NCBI RefSeq assembly: GCF_007828865.1
Contig: NZ_VIVK01000001.1
Coordinates: 1,674,001 to 1,738,000, forward strand
Source: Kribbella amoyensis
GTDB lineage: Bacteria > Actinomycetota > Actinomycetes > Propionibacteriales > Kribbellaceae
DNA length: 64,000 nt
Direction of reading: 5' to 3'
Part shown: piece after piece, positions 34,128 through 42,605 of the stretch
Layout of the letters: every line of letters begins with the position of its first letter
How positions within the stretch are numbered: the stretch's first letter is position 1
Translations under genes and position numbers: made by a program
The notes under the pieces: generated by a model
What the model saw: the letters and a program-made list of their open reading frames with translations, nothing else
What the model was told of the DNA's origin: nothing
Databases searched by the model: none

Positions 34128-34229
34128 GAAGCGAAGTCGCTCATTCGCGACCCCCGAGCCGTCGCCGACCGGAGCACTCCACCGATGAACTTTTCGCGCA
34201 CGTCCCGTGAGGGGGCGAGTCCCCGATGA
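34110..34229 (+). CDS. possible 39-residue ORF bridging sigM and anti-sigma
   Basis: The frame starts with ATG overlapping the sigM stop (ATGA, 34110-34113) and ends with TGA overlapping the anti-sigma ATG (ATGA, 34226-34229). The peptide is hydrophilic and Arg-rich (MNRDPVEAKSLIRDPRAV and on), with no known family. Near its end GGGG-CGAGT-CCCC could form a hairpin over the anti-sigma ribosome site. The best guess is a coupling leader peptide, but it may also be chance. Confidence 0.4.
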   Translation: MNRDPVEAKSLIRDPRAVADRSTPPMNFSRTSREGASPR

Positions 34230-34987
34230 CCGATTCCGGTCTGCCGACCAGTGAGCACCTCGAGCACCTGGACACGGACACCATCGCCGACCTGATCGAG
34301 AACCTGCTGCCGGCCGCCGAGGCCCATCGTGCTCGTGAGCATGTGAAGGCCTGCCCGGACTGCCAGCAGACGTACGACGCGCTGGTGCAACTGACCGAGG
34401 ACCTCGCCGACGAGGGCCGGACCGACGTTCCGATGCCGGCCGACGTCGCCGAGCACCTGGACGCCGTCATCGTCTCCGAGTCGGTGCTGCGCTCGTCCAC
34501 GGTCGGCGTGCACTCGCTGGTCCAGCTGCGCGAGGAGCCGCGCCGGCACCTGCCCAAGCTGCTGCTCGCCGCGGCCGCCGTGGTCGTGGTCGCCGCCGGT
34601 GGCGTTGGCGTCGTGGTCGCCACCGCGGACCACAGCAACGACGGCGCCGCGGGAATCACCCCGACCGGCGTCCCGTCCGGGGTGCCGACCATCGGTACCG
34701 AGCAGGTCGGCCCGTCGGCCCAGCGCTGGCTGGAGAACTCCAACGGCCCGGTCCTGCACGGCAGCGCCGACGAGATCGACTGCGCGAAGACCTTCGCCGC
34801 CGGCCGGCCGAACCCGCAGCTCCAGCTGGTCCAGCCGGCCCAGGTCGACGGCAAGCGGGCCACCGTGATCGGGCTGCAGGGCGGCTCACCGCGGGACATC
34901 CAGGTGTTCGCCGTCACCGGCTGTAGCTCCGGCAGCAAGGTCGCGACCCCGTTCTTCGACACCACCATCACGCTGCGCAACCGCTGA
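34226..34987 (+). CDS. anti-sigma factor with zinc-finger (ZAS) motif
   Basis: This is a 253-residue membrane anti-sigma factor. The cytosolic N-terminus has the zinc motif HVKACPDC (His39, Cys43, Cys46). One TM lies at about 111-132 (LLLAAAAVVVVAAGGVGVVV), followed by an outer domain with two cysteines. It corresponds to RsmA (Rv3912), which holds SigM inactive. The ribosome site GAGGGGG is 10 nt upstream and may be masked by a short hairpin. Confidence 0.9.
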   Translation: MTDSGLPTSEHLEHLDTDTIADLIENLLPAAEAHRAREHVKACPDCQQTYDALVQLTEDLADEGRTDVPMPADVAEHLDAVIVSESVLRSSTVGVHSLVQLREEPRRHLPKLLLAAAAVVVVAAGGVGVVVATADHSNDGAAGITPTGVPSGVPTIGTEQVGPSAQRWLENSNGPVLHGSADEIDCAKTFAAGRPNPQLQLVQPAQVDGKRATVIGLQGGSPRDIQVFAVTGCSSGSKVATPFFDTTITLRNR

Positions 34988-34998
34988 TCCCGTTCGGT

Positions 34999-35020
34999 GA
35001 GCCGGAGGCGTCGGCTCCGG
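34999..35020 (+). terminator. hairpin after the anti-sigma gene
   Basis: Two alternative perfect 6-bp stems, GAGCCG/CGGCTC and CCGGAG/CTCCGG, overlap just after the stop codon. Confidence 0.45.
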
Positions 35021-35036
35021 ACACGGTGGGTACCGT

Positions 35037-35063
35037 GGGAATGGTCGGCCTCTAGGATCCGTT
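35037..35063 (+). promoter_or_regulatory. SigR/SigH-type promoter of trxB
   Basis: GGGAAT (35037-35042), an 18-nt spacer, then GTT (35061-35063) preceded by C. This matches the consensus of the thiol-oxidative-stress sigma factor SigR (Streptomyces) or SigH (Mycobacterium), which controls trxBA in those genera. Confidence 0.65.
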
Positions 35064-35104
35064 GAGTACGACGTCCAGTCTCGACGAGAACGAGGAACGC
35101 CTGC

Positions 35105-36091
35105 ATGAGCGAGGCAACAGTCCGCAACGTGATCATCATCGGTTCCGGCCCCGCGGGGTACACGGCAGCCGTGTACGCCGCGCGTGCGCGCCTGGAGCCG
35201 TTGGTGTTCGAAGGCTCCGTCACCGCCGGTGGCGCGCTGATGAACACGACCGAGGTGGAGAACTTCCCGGGCTTCTCGGACGGCATCATGGGTCCGGCGC
35301 TGATGGACGAGATGCGCTCCCAGGCCGAGCGGTTCGGTGCCGAACTGGTGCCGGACGACGTCGTCAAGGTCGACCTCACCGGTGACGTCAAGGTGGTCAC
35401 CGACTCCGCCGGGACCGAGCACCTGGCCAAGACCGTGATCCTGGCGATGGGTTCGGGGTACCGCAAGCTCGGCCTGCCCGACGAGGACCGGCTGTCCGGC
35501 CACGGGGTTTCCTGGTGTGCGACGTGTGACGGCTTCTTCTTCCGTGAGCAGGAGATCGCGGTCGTCGGCGGTGGCGACTCCGCCGTCGAGGAGGCGACCT
35601 TCCTGACCCGGTTCGCGAAGAAGGTCACGCTGATCCACCGGCGCGACGAGCTGCGCGCCTCGAAGATCATGGCCGACCGCGCGTTCGCCAACGAGAAGCT
35701 CGAGTTCGCCTGGAACTCGGAGACCGCGCAGATCCACGGCGACGACAAGGTGCACGCGGTGACCCTGCGCGACACCGTCACCGGGGAGACCCGCGAGCTG
35801 CCGGTCACCGGCCTGTTCATCGCGATCGGCCACGACCCGCGCTCCGCGCTGGTCAAGGGTCAGGTGCACCTGGACGACGAGGGCTACGTCCTGGTCAAGG
35901 ACCGGACCACCGAGACCAACCTGCCGGGCGTGTTCGCCGCCGGCGACCTGGTCGACCACACCTACCGGCAGGCGATCACCGCCGCCGGCAGTGGCTGTTC
36001 CGCGGCCCTGGACGCCGAGCGCTACCTGGCGACGCTGGAGCACGCCGAGACCGCGGCCGAGGCGGCCGCCACCGAGCCTGTCTCCGTCTGA
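35105..36091 (+). CDS. trxB: thioredoxin-disulfide reductase
   Basis: This is a 328-residue low-molecular-weight thioredoxin reductase, which transfers electrons from NADPH via FAD to thioredoxin. It has the FAD motif [19 protein letters not shown], redox pair CATC (Cys138, Cys141), the NADPH motif [16 protein letters not shown] with HRRDELRAS, and the C-terminal [10 protein letters not shown]. It forms an operon with trxA, with a SigR-type promoter upstream, so oxidative thiol stress should induce it. Confidence 0.96.
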   Translation: MSEATVRNVIIIGSGPAGYTAAVYAARARLEPLVFEGSVTAGGALMNTTEVENFPGFSDGIMGPALMDEMRSQAERFGAELVPDDVVKVDLTGDVKVVTDSAGTEHLAKTVILAMGSGYRKLGLPDEDRLSGHGVSWCATCDGFFFREQEIAVVGGGDSAVEEATFLTRFAKKVTLIHRRDELRASKIMADRAFANEKLEFAWNSETAQIHGDDKVHAVTLRDTVTGETRELPVTGLFIAIGHDPRSALVKGQVHLDDEGYVLVKDRTTETNLPGVFAAGDLVDHTYRQAITAAGSGCSAALDAERYLATLEHAETAAEAAATEPVSV

Positions 36092-36129
36092 TCACCGATC
36101 CGAGTCCCAACCGCTGGAGGAGAACGCCC

Positions 36130-36459
36130 GTGGGCGAGAAGATGAACGCCGTCACCGACGCCGAGTTCGAGCAGACCGTGCTGAAGAGCGACAAGCCGGT
36201 CCTGGTGGACTTCTGGGCGGAGTGGTGCGGCCCGTGCCGCCAGGTCTCGCCGATCCTGGAGGAGCTGGCCGGGGAGCACAGCGACAAGCTCACCTTCCTG
36301 AAGATGAACGTGGACGAGAACCCGGTCACCCCGAGCAACTACCGCGTCACCGGTATCCCTACCATCAACGTCTACGTGAACGGTGAGCTGGCCAAGTCCA
36401 TCGTCGGCGCCAAGCCCAAGGCCGCGCTGCTGAAGGAACTGGCCGCCTTCACGGACTGA
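36130..36459 (+). CDS. trxA: thioredoxin
   Basis: This is a 109-residue thioredoxin with active site WCGPC (Cys33, Cys36) and the cis-proline in TGIPTI. It reduces cytosolic disulfides using TrxB. The GTG start at 36130 follows GGAGGAG. An ATG at 36142 is an alternative. It lies 38 nt after trxB in the same operon. Confidence 0.95.
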   Translation: MGEKMNAVTDAEFEQTVLKSDKPVLVDFWAEWCGPCRQVSPILEELAGEHSDKLTFLKMNVDENPVTPSNYRVTGIPTINVYVNGELAKSIVGAKPKAALLKELAAFTD

Positions 36460-36474
36460 CCGAGCACTGCCTGG

Positions 36475-36494
36475 AGCACCCCTCACCGGGTGCT
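36475..36494 (+). terminator. hairpin between trxA and cwlM
   Basis: AGCACCC and GGGTGCT form a perfect 7-bp stem followed by GTTTCC, 16 nt after the trxA stop. Confidence 0.5.
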
Positions 36495-36523
36495 GTTTCC
36501 GCCGCACCGGCAAGGAGTACTGG

Positions 36524-37657
36524 ATGGAAGCCCCGCACGGCGCCCCGATCTACCGGATCGGTGACAGCGGTGAAGCCGTCGCCGAGATCATCGCGAAGTT
36601 GCAGCGGCTCGGCCTGCTGCAACCGGGTGAGCACTACGTGTACGACGAGGCGACGGCTCAAGCCGTTCGGGGATTCCAGCAACAACGCGGACTGATGATC
36701 GACGGGATCGTCGGCCCGCAGACCTACCGGGCGATCGACGACGCGCGTTGGCGGCTGGGCGACCGGCTGCTGACGTTCGTCGTCTCGCACCCGTTGAGCG
36801 GTGACGACGTGGTGGCGCTGCAGTCCAAGCTGCAGGAGCTGGGTTTCGCCGTCGCCCGCATCGACGGCATCTTCGGCGCCGACACCCAGCGCGCGGTGAC
36901 CGAGTTCCAGCGGAACATGGGGCTGCCGGCCGACGGTACGTGTGGGCCCTCCACCTTCAAGGCGCTGCAGCGGATCCGTCCGATGGCGACCGGTGGCCGT
37001 CCGGACGCGTTGCGCGCCTCCGAGGCCGTCCGCGCCGCGGGGCCCCGGCTGTCCGGCAAGACCGTGGTGATCGATCCCGGCCACGGCGGCTTCGACTACG
37101 GCTGGGAGGGCTTCGGACTGCGGGAGTCCGACGTCGCGTACGACCTGGCCGCGCGGATCGAGGGCCGGCTCGGCGCCACCGGGGTCCGGGCGTACCTGTC
37201 CCGTGGCCGCGACCAGGGTCCGGACGAGCTGACCCGGGCCGCCTTCGCGAACGACACCGACGCGAACCTCTGCGTCTCCCTGCACACCGACGGTTCGATG
37301 AACCCGGCCGCCCAGGGCGTCGCGACGTACTACTACGGCGCCGACCTGCACGGGGCCTCGTCGAGCGTGGGCGAGCAGTTCGCCGGGCTGGTCCAGCGCG
37401 AGATCGTGGCCCGGACCGACCTGCTGAACTGCCGGACGCACGCCAAGACCTGGGACCTGCTCCGCCGGACCAAGATGCCCGCGGTCCGGCTGGAGATCGG
37501 CTACGTGACGAACCCGCACGACTCGTCCCGGCTCGCCGACCCGAACTTCCGCGACGTGATCGCCGAGGCGATCGTGGTCGCGATCCAGCGGGTGTACCTG
37601 CCGCCGGAGCAGGACGCCGCGACCGGCATGCTCCGGTTCGGCCAGCTCACCGTCTGA
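36524..37657 (+). CDS. cwlM: CwlM-like N-acetylmuramoyl-L-alanine amidase homologue, cytosolic
   Basis: This is a 377-residue protein with two N-terminal peptidoglycan-binding domains (about 10-75 and 80-150) and an Amidase_3 domain. Zinc ligands His187, Glu201 and His254 and the catalytic Glu324 are all present. There is no signal peptide or TM, so it should stay in the cytosol. The mycobacterial orthologue CwlM (Rv3915), also next to trxA, is phosphorylated by PknB and controls MurA and peptidoglycan precursor supply. A regulatory role is therefore more likely than wall hydrolysis. Confidence 0.88.
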   Translation: MEAPHGAPIYRIGDSGEAVAEIIAKLQRLGLLQPGEHYVYDEATAQAVRGFQQQRGLMIDGIVGPQTYRAIDDARWRLGDRLLTFVVSHPLSGDDVVALQSKLQELGFAVARIDGIFGADTQRAVTEFQRNMGLPADGTCGPSTFKALQRIRPMATGGRPDALRASEAVRAAGPRLSGKTVVIDPGHGGFDYGWEGFGLRESDVAYDLAARIEGRLGATGVRAYLSRGRDQGPDELTRAAFANDTDANLCVSLHTDGSMNPAAQGVATYYYGADLHGASSSVGEQFAGLVQREIVARTDLLNCRTHAKTWDLLRRTKMPAVRLEIGYVTNPHDSSRLADPNFRDVIAEAIVVAIQRVYLPPEQDAATGMLRFGQLTV

Positions 37658-37802
37658 TCCGGGCCCGTCCGGTCGGCGACGGCGAGAATTCTGGCCGGCT
37701 GATCACTTTTCTGTTCGATGCCGATCCGGCGTCGGTCGTCACTCGACGGTGACGGCGCCGTTACCTTAGGTGATTATTGGATCGACCTGAGGTGGTAGCA
37801 CC

Positions 37803-38825
37803 GTGTTCAGAGTTCTGATCGGCGCCGCGGGCCTGCTCGCGCTCGCCGCCGGACCGGGCGTCGCACCGGCCGCGGCCCACTCGGCGGCCCGGACCATGGC
37901 ACCGCCGGTGGCCCTCCCGTCCGACCTGGCGGCCGTGACCCGCGGGGCGCCCGAGCGGATGGTGGCGCTGACCGACCAGCAGTACGAGAACACCCAGGCG
38001 GCGCGGATCCGGGTGATGGACCCGGCGGTCGCCAACTGGAACACCGCGGCCGCGCAGAAGTGGGCCTGGGCCCCGACGGGCGCGAACGGGTTCGGCGGCA
38101 TGTCGAGCACCTGGGGCCTGCCGTCCGACGTGAAACTGCGGAAGCGTGGCGGTGCGTACGTGGCGGTGGTGTCCGACACCCGCGGACTGGCTGCCCTGAT
38201 CAGCTACCCGGCCGGGAAGCGGCTGTGGGGCGTCGACGTCGGCGGTTCGTCCGCGAGCCCGCACAGCGTCGAGCTCCTGCCGGACGGCAACGTGGCCGTG
38301 GCAGCGAGCGGCAGCGGCGGGTTCATCCGGGTGTACACCGCGTCCCAGGGCATCGCGTCGGCGAAGTACGTGAACTTCCCGCTGAACTTCGCCCACGGTG
38401 TCAGCTGGGACCCGACCCACAAGGTGCTCTGGGCCCTCGGCAACGACCAGGTGGTCGCGCTGAAGGTCACCGGGACGCCGGCCGCGCCGAAGCTGGAGAA
38501 GTCCCGGGTGATCCAGCTCCCGAACGGCGGTGGCCACGACCTCGCTCCCGCGCTGGAGAACCGCGACATCTTCTGGGTCTCCACCGCGGAGAGCATCTAC
38601 CGGGTGAGCAAGTCCACCGGCAAGGTCCTGGCCAGTGACGACCAGGCCTCGATCAAGAGCGTGGGCAGCCTGCCCAACGGCCAGCTGATCAGGACCCGGC
38701 CGAAGGAAGGCTGCCGCTCGGGGTGGTGCACCGACACCGTCGAGTTCGCGGGGCCGGCGGCGAAGCGGACCTTGTCCGGTGCCCAGATCTACAAGGCCCG
38801 CCCGTGGAGCTCCCGCTACGAGTGA
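37803..38825 (+). CDS. DUF6528 family secreted protein
   Basis: This is a 340-residue exported protein. Signal peptide residues 1-25 end in PAAAH-S. The mature part looks like a beta-propeller, with repeats such as SPHSVELLPDGNVAVAASGS, AHGVSWDPTHKVLWALGND and RDIFWVSTAESIYRVS. It fits DUF6528, a family of unknown role. GAGGTGGT precedes the GTG start. It ends with a 10-bp overlap with the convergent MMPL gene. It is the first gene of the accessory block inserted between cwlM and parB. Confidence 0.8.
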   Translation: MFRVLIGAAGLLALAAGPGVAPAAAHSAARTMAPPVALPSDLAAVTRGAPERMVALTDQQYENTQAARIRVMDPAVANWNTAAAQKWAWAPTGANGFGGMSSTWGLPSDVKLRKRGGAYVAVVSDTRGLAALISYPAGKRLWGVDVGGSSASPHSVELLPDGNVAVAASGSGGFIRVYTASQGIASAKYVNFPLNFAHGVSWDPTHKVLWALGNDQVVALKVTGTPAAPKLEKSRVIQLPNGGGHDLAPALENRDIFWVSTAESIYRVSKSTGKVLASDDQASIKSVGSLPNGQLIRTRPKEGCRSGWCTDTVEFAGPAAKRTLSGAQIYKARPWSSRYE

Positions 38826-41002
38826 ACCGGCGCCTTCTCCGGGTCCACCGGCGCCGGCTCGTCCCGCTCGAGCGCGATCGTCGGCAGCACCCGGTCGAGT
38901 CGGCTCGGCAACCACCACGCGTGGTTGCCGAGCAGGCGCAGGACCGCGGGGACGATGACGCAGCGAATCAGCAGCGCGTCGATCAGCACCGCGGTCGCCA
39001 GGCCCAGGCCGAACTGCTGCAGCATCCGGCCCGGGCTGAGCAGGAAGGCCCCGAACACCACGATCATGATCGCCGCCGCGGCCGTGATCACGCTGCCCGT
39101 GTTCGCCAGGCCCTCGCGGACCGCGGCCTGCGCGTCCCCGGTCCGCCGCCACTCCTCGTGGATCCGGGAGATCAGGAACACCTCGTAGTCCATCGACAAC
39201 CCGAACACGATCGCGAAGATCATCACCGGTACGAACGCCTCGATCGGCCCCGGCTGCGCACCGAACCAGCCCTGCTGGAACACCAACGTGATCACGCCGA
39301 GCGAGGCACCGATGCTGAGCAGGTTGAGGATCGCCGCCTTGAGCGGGATCAGGACCGACCGGAACACGGCCAGCAGGAGCAGCGCCGAGAGCCCGACCAC
39401 GACCAGCACGAAGATCGGCAACCGCTGGCTCACCGCACTCGCGAAGTCGTCCGCCGCCGCCGTCGCACCACCCACGAGGTACGTCGCCTGCGTCTGCTGG
39501 GCCAACGCCGGCAACGTGTCGTCCCGCAGCCGCTGTACCAGTTCGCTGGTCTCCGCGTCCTGGGGCGCCGACTTCGGGAACGCCATCACGGTCGCGACCT
39601 TGCCGTCCGGCATCAACTGAGGCGGTGTCACCGCGGCGATGCCCGGATCCTTGGCCAGCTGACGATTCAGCGCGTCCGCCGCGGCCGGGGTCCCCTCCGA
39701 CACGACGATCAACGGCCCGTTGAAGCCGGGACCGAATCCCTGGGCCAGCAGGTCGTACGCCTTGCGCGTGGTCTGCGTCGGCGCGTCGGTGCCGGCGTCC
39801 GCGAAACCGAGGCGCATGTCGAGTGCGGGCAGGCACAACGCGACCAATGCGGCGGTACCGAGGACCAGCGGGACCCACGGGCCCTTCTGGACAAGGGTAG
39901 CCAGCTTGCGCCAGCCGTCGCCCGGCGTACGCCGTGCCTTCTCCGCGTGCTTGCGAACGCTGCGCTCGATCCGCTTGCCGAAGAGCGTCAGCAGTGCGGG
40001 CAGGAGGCTGACTGCCGCGAGCATGGTCATCAGGACGGTCAGCGTGACGCCAAGGGCGACGCCCTGGAGAGCGCCGAGTCCCAACGCCAGCAGGCCGAGC
40101 AGTGCGATGACGACCGTGCATCCTGCGAACATCACCGAGCGGCCCGCGGTGTCCAGCGCGAGTTCGGCGGCCTTGCGGCGTTCCGCATCGCGCAGGAGTT
40201 CGCTGCGATAGCGGGAGAAGATCAGTAGCGCGTAGTCGATTCCGACTCCCAGGCCGACCAGCATCATCACCGGTGCCGTGTAGTCAGGGATCGTGAAGAA
40301 GTGCGAGGCAAGGACCAGCAGGCCGAGCGTGGCGCCGACCGCGAACACCGCGGTCAGCAGCGGAAGAGTTGCTGCTAGCAACGATCCGAAGAGGAAGACC
40401 AGGATCACCAACGCGGCCAGCATGCCCGCGCCCTCGGCCGCGCCGCCTTCGCCCTCGGCCGCGGACCGGACCAGGTCACCACCGAGCTCGACCTGCAGCC
40501 CGTCGGTCGCGATCGCCTGCGCCTTGTCGATGATCGTGCGCACGTCCTCGGTCGGCATGTCCGCCGCCGCGACGTCCAGCGTCACGGTCGCGTACGCCGT
40601 CCGGCCGTCCTCGGCCACGGAACCCCTGCCCTGGAAGGGATCCGCGACCTGCGCGACGTGCGGCTGCTCGCCGAGCTCGGTGAGCATCGCGGTGATCCGG
40701 TCCTTCGTGGCCGGCTTCGCGAGCCCGGTCTCGTCGAACAGGACGATCTGGATCGACTCGGTGGATCCCTGCGGCTGGTGCTCGCGGAAGACCTCGATCA
40801 CCCGCTGCGAGTCGGTGCCCGGCAGCGAGGTGTCGTTCTTGTACGTGTCGCCGACGAGCGACGAGCCCACCGTCACGGCGGCGAGGGCGATCACCCACAG
40901 GACGATGGCGAGACCGGCGTGCCGCATCGCCCAGCCGGACACGCGATGCAGCAGCCCGGGTTTGGTGGTCGCCGGCTGTCTGGCGGGGGTTGGGACGGTC
41001 AT
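38816..41002 (-). CDS. MMPL-family RND transporter
   Basis: This is a 728-residue MMPL/RND-like exporter with 11-12 TMs in two homologous halves. Each half has a large outer loop after the first TM. TM4-type segments are VGLGVGIDYALLIFSRYRSE and FGLSMDYEVFLISRIHEEW, and carry the Asp-Tyr pairs used for proton transfer. The start at 41002 follows GGAG. It is divergent from a PadR regulator with repeated CTACATG elements between, so PadR probably represses it. The substrate is a lipid or drug and is not specified. Confidence 0.9.
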   Translation of the reverse strand: MTVPTPARQPATTKPGLLHRVSGWAMRHAGLAIVLWVIALAAVTVGSSLVGDTYKNDTSLPGTDSQRVIEVFREHQPQGSTESIQIVLFDETGLAKPATKDRITAMLTELGEQPHVAQVADPFQGRGSVAEDGRTAYATVTLDVAAADMPTEDVRTIIDKAQAIATDGLQVELGGDLVRSAAEGEGGAAEGAGMLAALVILVFLFGSLLAATLPLLTAVFAVGATLGLLVLASHFFTIPDYTAPVMMLVGLGVGIDYALLIFSRYRSELLRDAERRKAAELALDTAGRSVMFAGCTVVIALLGLLALGLGALQGVALGVTLTVLMTMLAAVSLLPALLTLFGKRIERSVRKHAEKARRTPGDGWRKLATLVQKGPWVPLVLGTAALVALCLPALDMRLGFADAGTDAPTQTTRKAYDLLAQGFGPGFNGPLIVVSEGTPAAADALNRQLAKDPGIAAVTPPQLMPDGKVATVMAFPKSAPQDAETSELVQRLRDDTLPALAQQTQATYLVGGATAAADDFASAVSQRLPIFVLVVVGLSALLLLAVFRSVLIPLKAAILNLLSIGASLGVITLVFQQGWFGAQPGPIEAFVPVMIFAIVFGLSMDYEVFLISRIHEEWRRTGDAQAAVREGLANTGSVITAAAAIMIVVFGAFLLSPGRMLQQFGLGLATAVLIDALLIRCVIVPAVLRLLGNHAWWLPSRLDRVLPTIALERDEPAPVDPEKAPVHS

Positions 41003-41022
41003 CTCCACTCCACATCGTTCGT

Positions 41023-41045
41023 CTACATGTAGCGTTTCTACATGT
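41023..41045. promoter_or_regulatory. PadR operator candidate, repeated CTACATGT
   Basis: CTACATGTAG (41023-41032) is a perfect palindrome, and CTACATGT recurs at 41038-41045, 15 bp further. A third CTACATG overlaps the padR start (41082-41088). Confidence 0.6.
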
Positions 41046-41073
41046 CGCCTCTCGACAGTAACACCTGTATGGG

Positions 41074-41079
41074 TAGACT
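41074..41079 (+). promoter_or_regulatory. leaderless -10 box TAGACT
   Basis: TAGACT lies 6 nt before the PadR ATG, and there is no ribosome site. Confidence 0.4.
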
Positions 41080-41085
41080 GCCTAC

Positions 41086-41412
41086 ATGAAGGCCGACGCA
41101 CTCCGTGGACACCTCGACCCGATGATCCTGGCCGTGGTCGAGCACGAACCGCTGCATGGCTACGCGATCATGGAGGCGCTGCAGGAACGCAGCGGAGGCG
41201 AGCTGGACCTGCCGACCGGCACGCTGTACCCGGCCCTGCGGCGGCTGGAGCGCGCGGGGTACCTGGCCAGCGAATGGAGCACCGTGGGCGGGCGGAAGCG
41301 CAGGACGTACCAGCTGACGTCGGCCGGTCAGAAGATGCTGTCCACCGGACGGGGCGAGTGGGAGACGTTCCGGACCGTCATCGAGGGCGTACTGCGGCCG
41401 CGGACCAGCTGA
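41086..41412 (+). CDS. PadR-family transcriptional regulator
   Basis: This is a 108-residue winged-helix regulator. The PadR signature HGYAIMEALQERSGGELDLP followed by TGTLYPALRRLERAGYL is complete, and KRRTYQLTSAGQKML follows. It is short (PadR-s2 type). Divergent orientation and repeated palindromes point to control of the MMPL gene and itself. Initiation appears leaderless. It converges with a permease-prefix-domain protein that PadR genes often accompany. Confidence 0.92.
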   Translation: MKADALRGHLDPMILAVVEHEPLHGYAIMEALQERSGGELDLPTGTLYPALRRLERAGYLASEWSTVGGRKRRTYQLTSAGQKMLSTGRGEWETFRTVIEGVLRPRTS

Positions 41413-41460
41413 GGCCGCCGGTCAGGCGAGGCAGAGGTCCAGGCGGAGGTCAGACAGAGA

Positions 41461-42123
41461 TCAGGCGAGGCGGAGGCAGCGGGCCGCGGAGCGACCGACG
41501 ATCGTCAACGGCAGCAGCACGAAGGTACCGACCACCAGCAGGCCGCCGGGCGCGGAGCCGTGCAGTTCGTTGCTGGACAGACCGAGGCAGATCGACATCA
41601 CGCTGACCGTCACACAGCTCACCAGCGCGAACAAGGCGGTCACCCGGGTCGCCTGGTCCCGCACCACGGGGTACCGCAACCCGAGCCCGGTCCCCACCAG
41701 CGCGAGGACAGAGCCGAGGATCGCCAGCGAGCCGACCACCATCACCAACTGGTTCACGATGCCGATGAACGCCGTCGGCGACTCCGGCTGCTGGGTCCAG
41801 GCCCAGACTCCCTGTTTCCACACGATCGGCTGGGCCAGCATCACCAGGCAGAGCATCAGCGCCGTCCGCCGGCCCTGCGCGATCCCGAGCTCGGCGCGGT
41901 AGCCGGGGACCACGTCGGCCAGCGTGCCGAAGTCGTCCACCGCCTGCTGCTTCGCGTTCGCCGGGCTCAGGCCGTCGGACTCGAACGCCTCGGTCGCATC
42001 GACCAGGCTGTCCCGTGCCTCGGCGAGCAGGTCTGCCTTGCGCCGACCGGGACCGCTGAGGGCACGGCTCAGGCCGTCGAGGTAGGTCTCGACCGGGTCG
42101 GCTGTGCTGATCGCGCTGGACAC
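41461..42123 (-). CDS. membrane protein with permease-prefix (HAAS-like) N-terminal domain
   Basis: This is a 220-residue protein. The cytosolic N-terminus (about 1-80) has the helical HAAS/permease-prefix pattern YLDGLSRALSGPGRRKADLL and AKQQAVDDFGTLADVVPGY. Four hydrophobic segments follow. Such proteins commonly pair with PadR regulators, as here, though the orientation is convergent. It starts GTG with CATACT 7 nt upstream. The role is unknown. Its last 15 nt are echoed 39 bp downstream, past the stop. Confidence 0.78.
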   Translation of the reverse strand: MSSAISTADPVETYLDGLSRALSGPGRRKADLLAEARDSLVDATEAFESDGLSPANAKQQAVDDFGTLADVVPGYRAELGIAQGRRTALMLCLVMLAQPIVWKQGVWAWTQQPESPTAFIGIVNQLVMVVGSLAILGSVLALVGTGLGLRYPVVRDQATRVTALFALVSCVTVSVMSICLGLSSNELHGSAPGGLLVVGTFVLLPLTIVGRSAARCLRLA

Positions 42124-42202
42124 GGCTACCAGTATGGGATCCGCAGGTCGCCGATGACGTCGGGGTCTCCACTGAGCCGCCCCTTAGATCGAGTCGCGGA
42201 AC

Positions 42203-42580
42203 TCAGACTCCCGTGGTCACCCGCTCGCGTTGGCGCCGGCCGGTGACGAAGAAGCCGATGTACGAGATGACGACCAGGGTGAAGCCGATCCGCTCCGCCC
42301 AGGGCGTCCCGCCGACCGGCCAGACCGGGCCGTCCAGGTAGTGCGCGATGTACCCGCCGACGTACGGCTGCTCGCCACCCTCGCGGCGGAAGAACTTCTC
42401 CAGCGCGGTCACCGGGCAGCCGAAGTCGAGCAGCACGATGACGAGGTTCCAGAACACGATGAACAGGTGGACCCAGATCAGCCACCGCCACTTCCAGGCC
42501 AGGAAGCCGCCGATCACGAAGAACACCAGCATCGCCCCGTGCAGCACCATCACCACGTCGGCGAGGAACCGGAACACCAT
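42203..42580 (-). CDS. DUF2784 family membrane protein
   Basis: This is a 125-residue protein with three or four TMs. DUF2784 hallmarks are visible: ADVVMVLHGAMLVFFVIGGF near the start, then FGCPVTALEKFFRR and YVGGYIAHYLDG. The role is unknown. It follows the 218-residue GNAT gene by 25 nt in the same direction and is probably co-transcribed. Confidence 0.88.
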   Translation of the reverse strand: MVFRFLADVVMVLHGAMLVFFVIGGFLAWKWRWLIWVHLFIVFWNLVIVLLDFGCPVTALEKFFRREGGEQPYVGGYIAHYLDGPVWPVGGTPWAERIGFTLVVISYIGFFVTGRRQRERVTTGV

Positions 42581-42605
42581 CGCTGCCGTCCTTTCGGGCC
42601 GCTGC

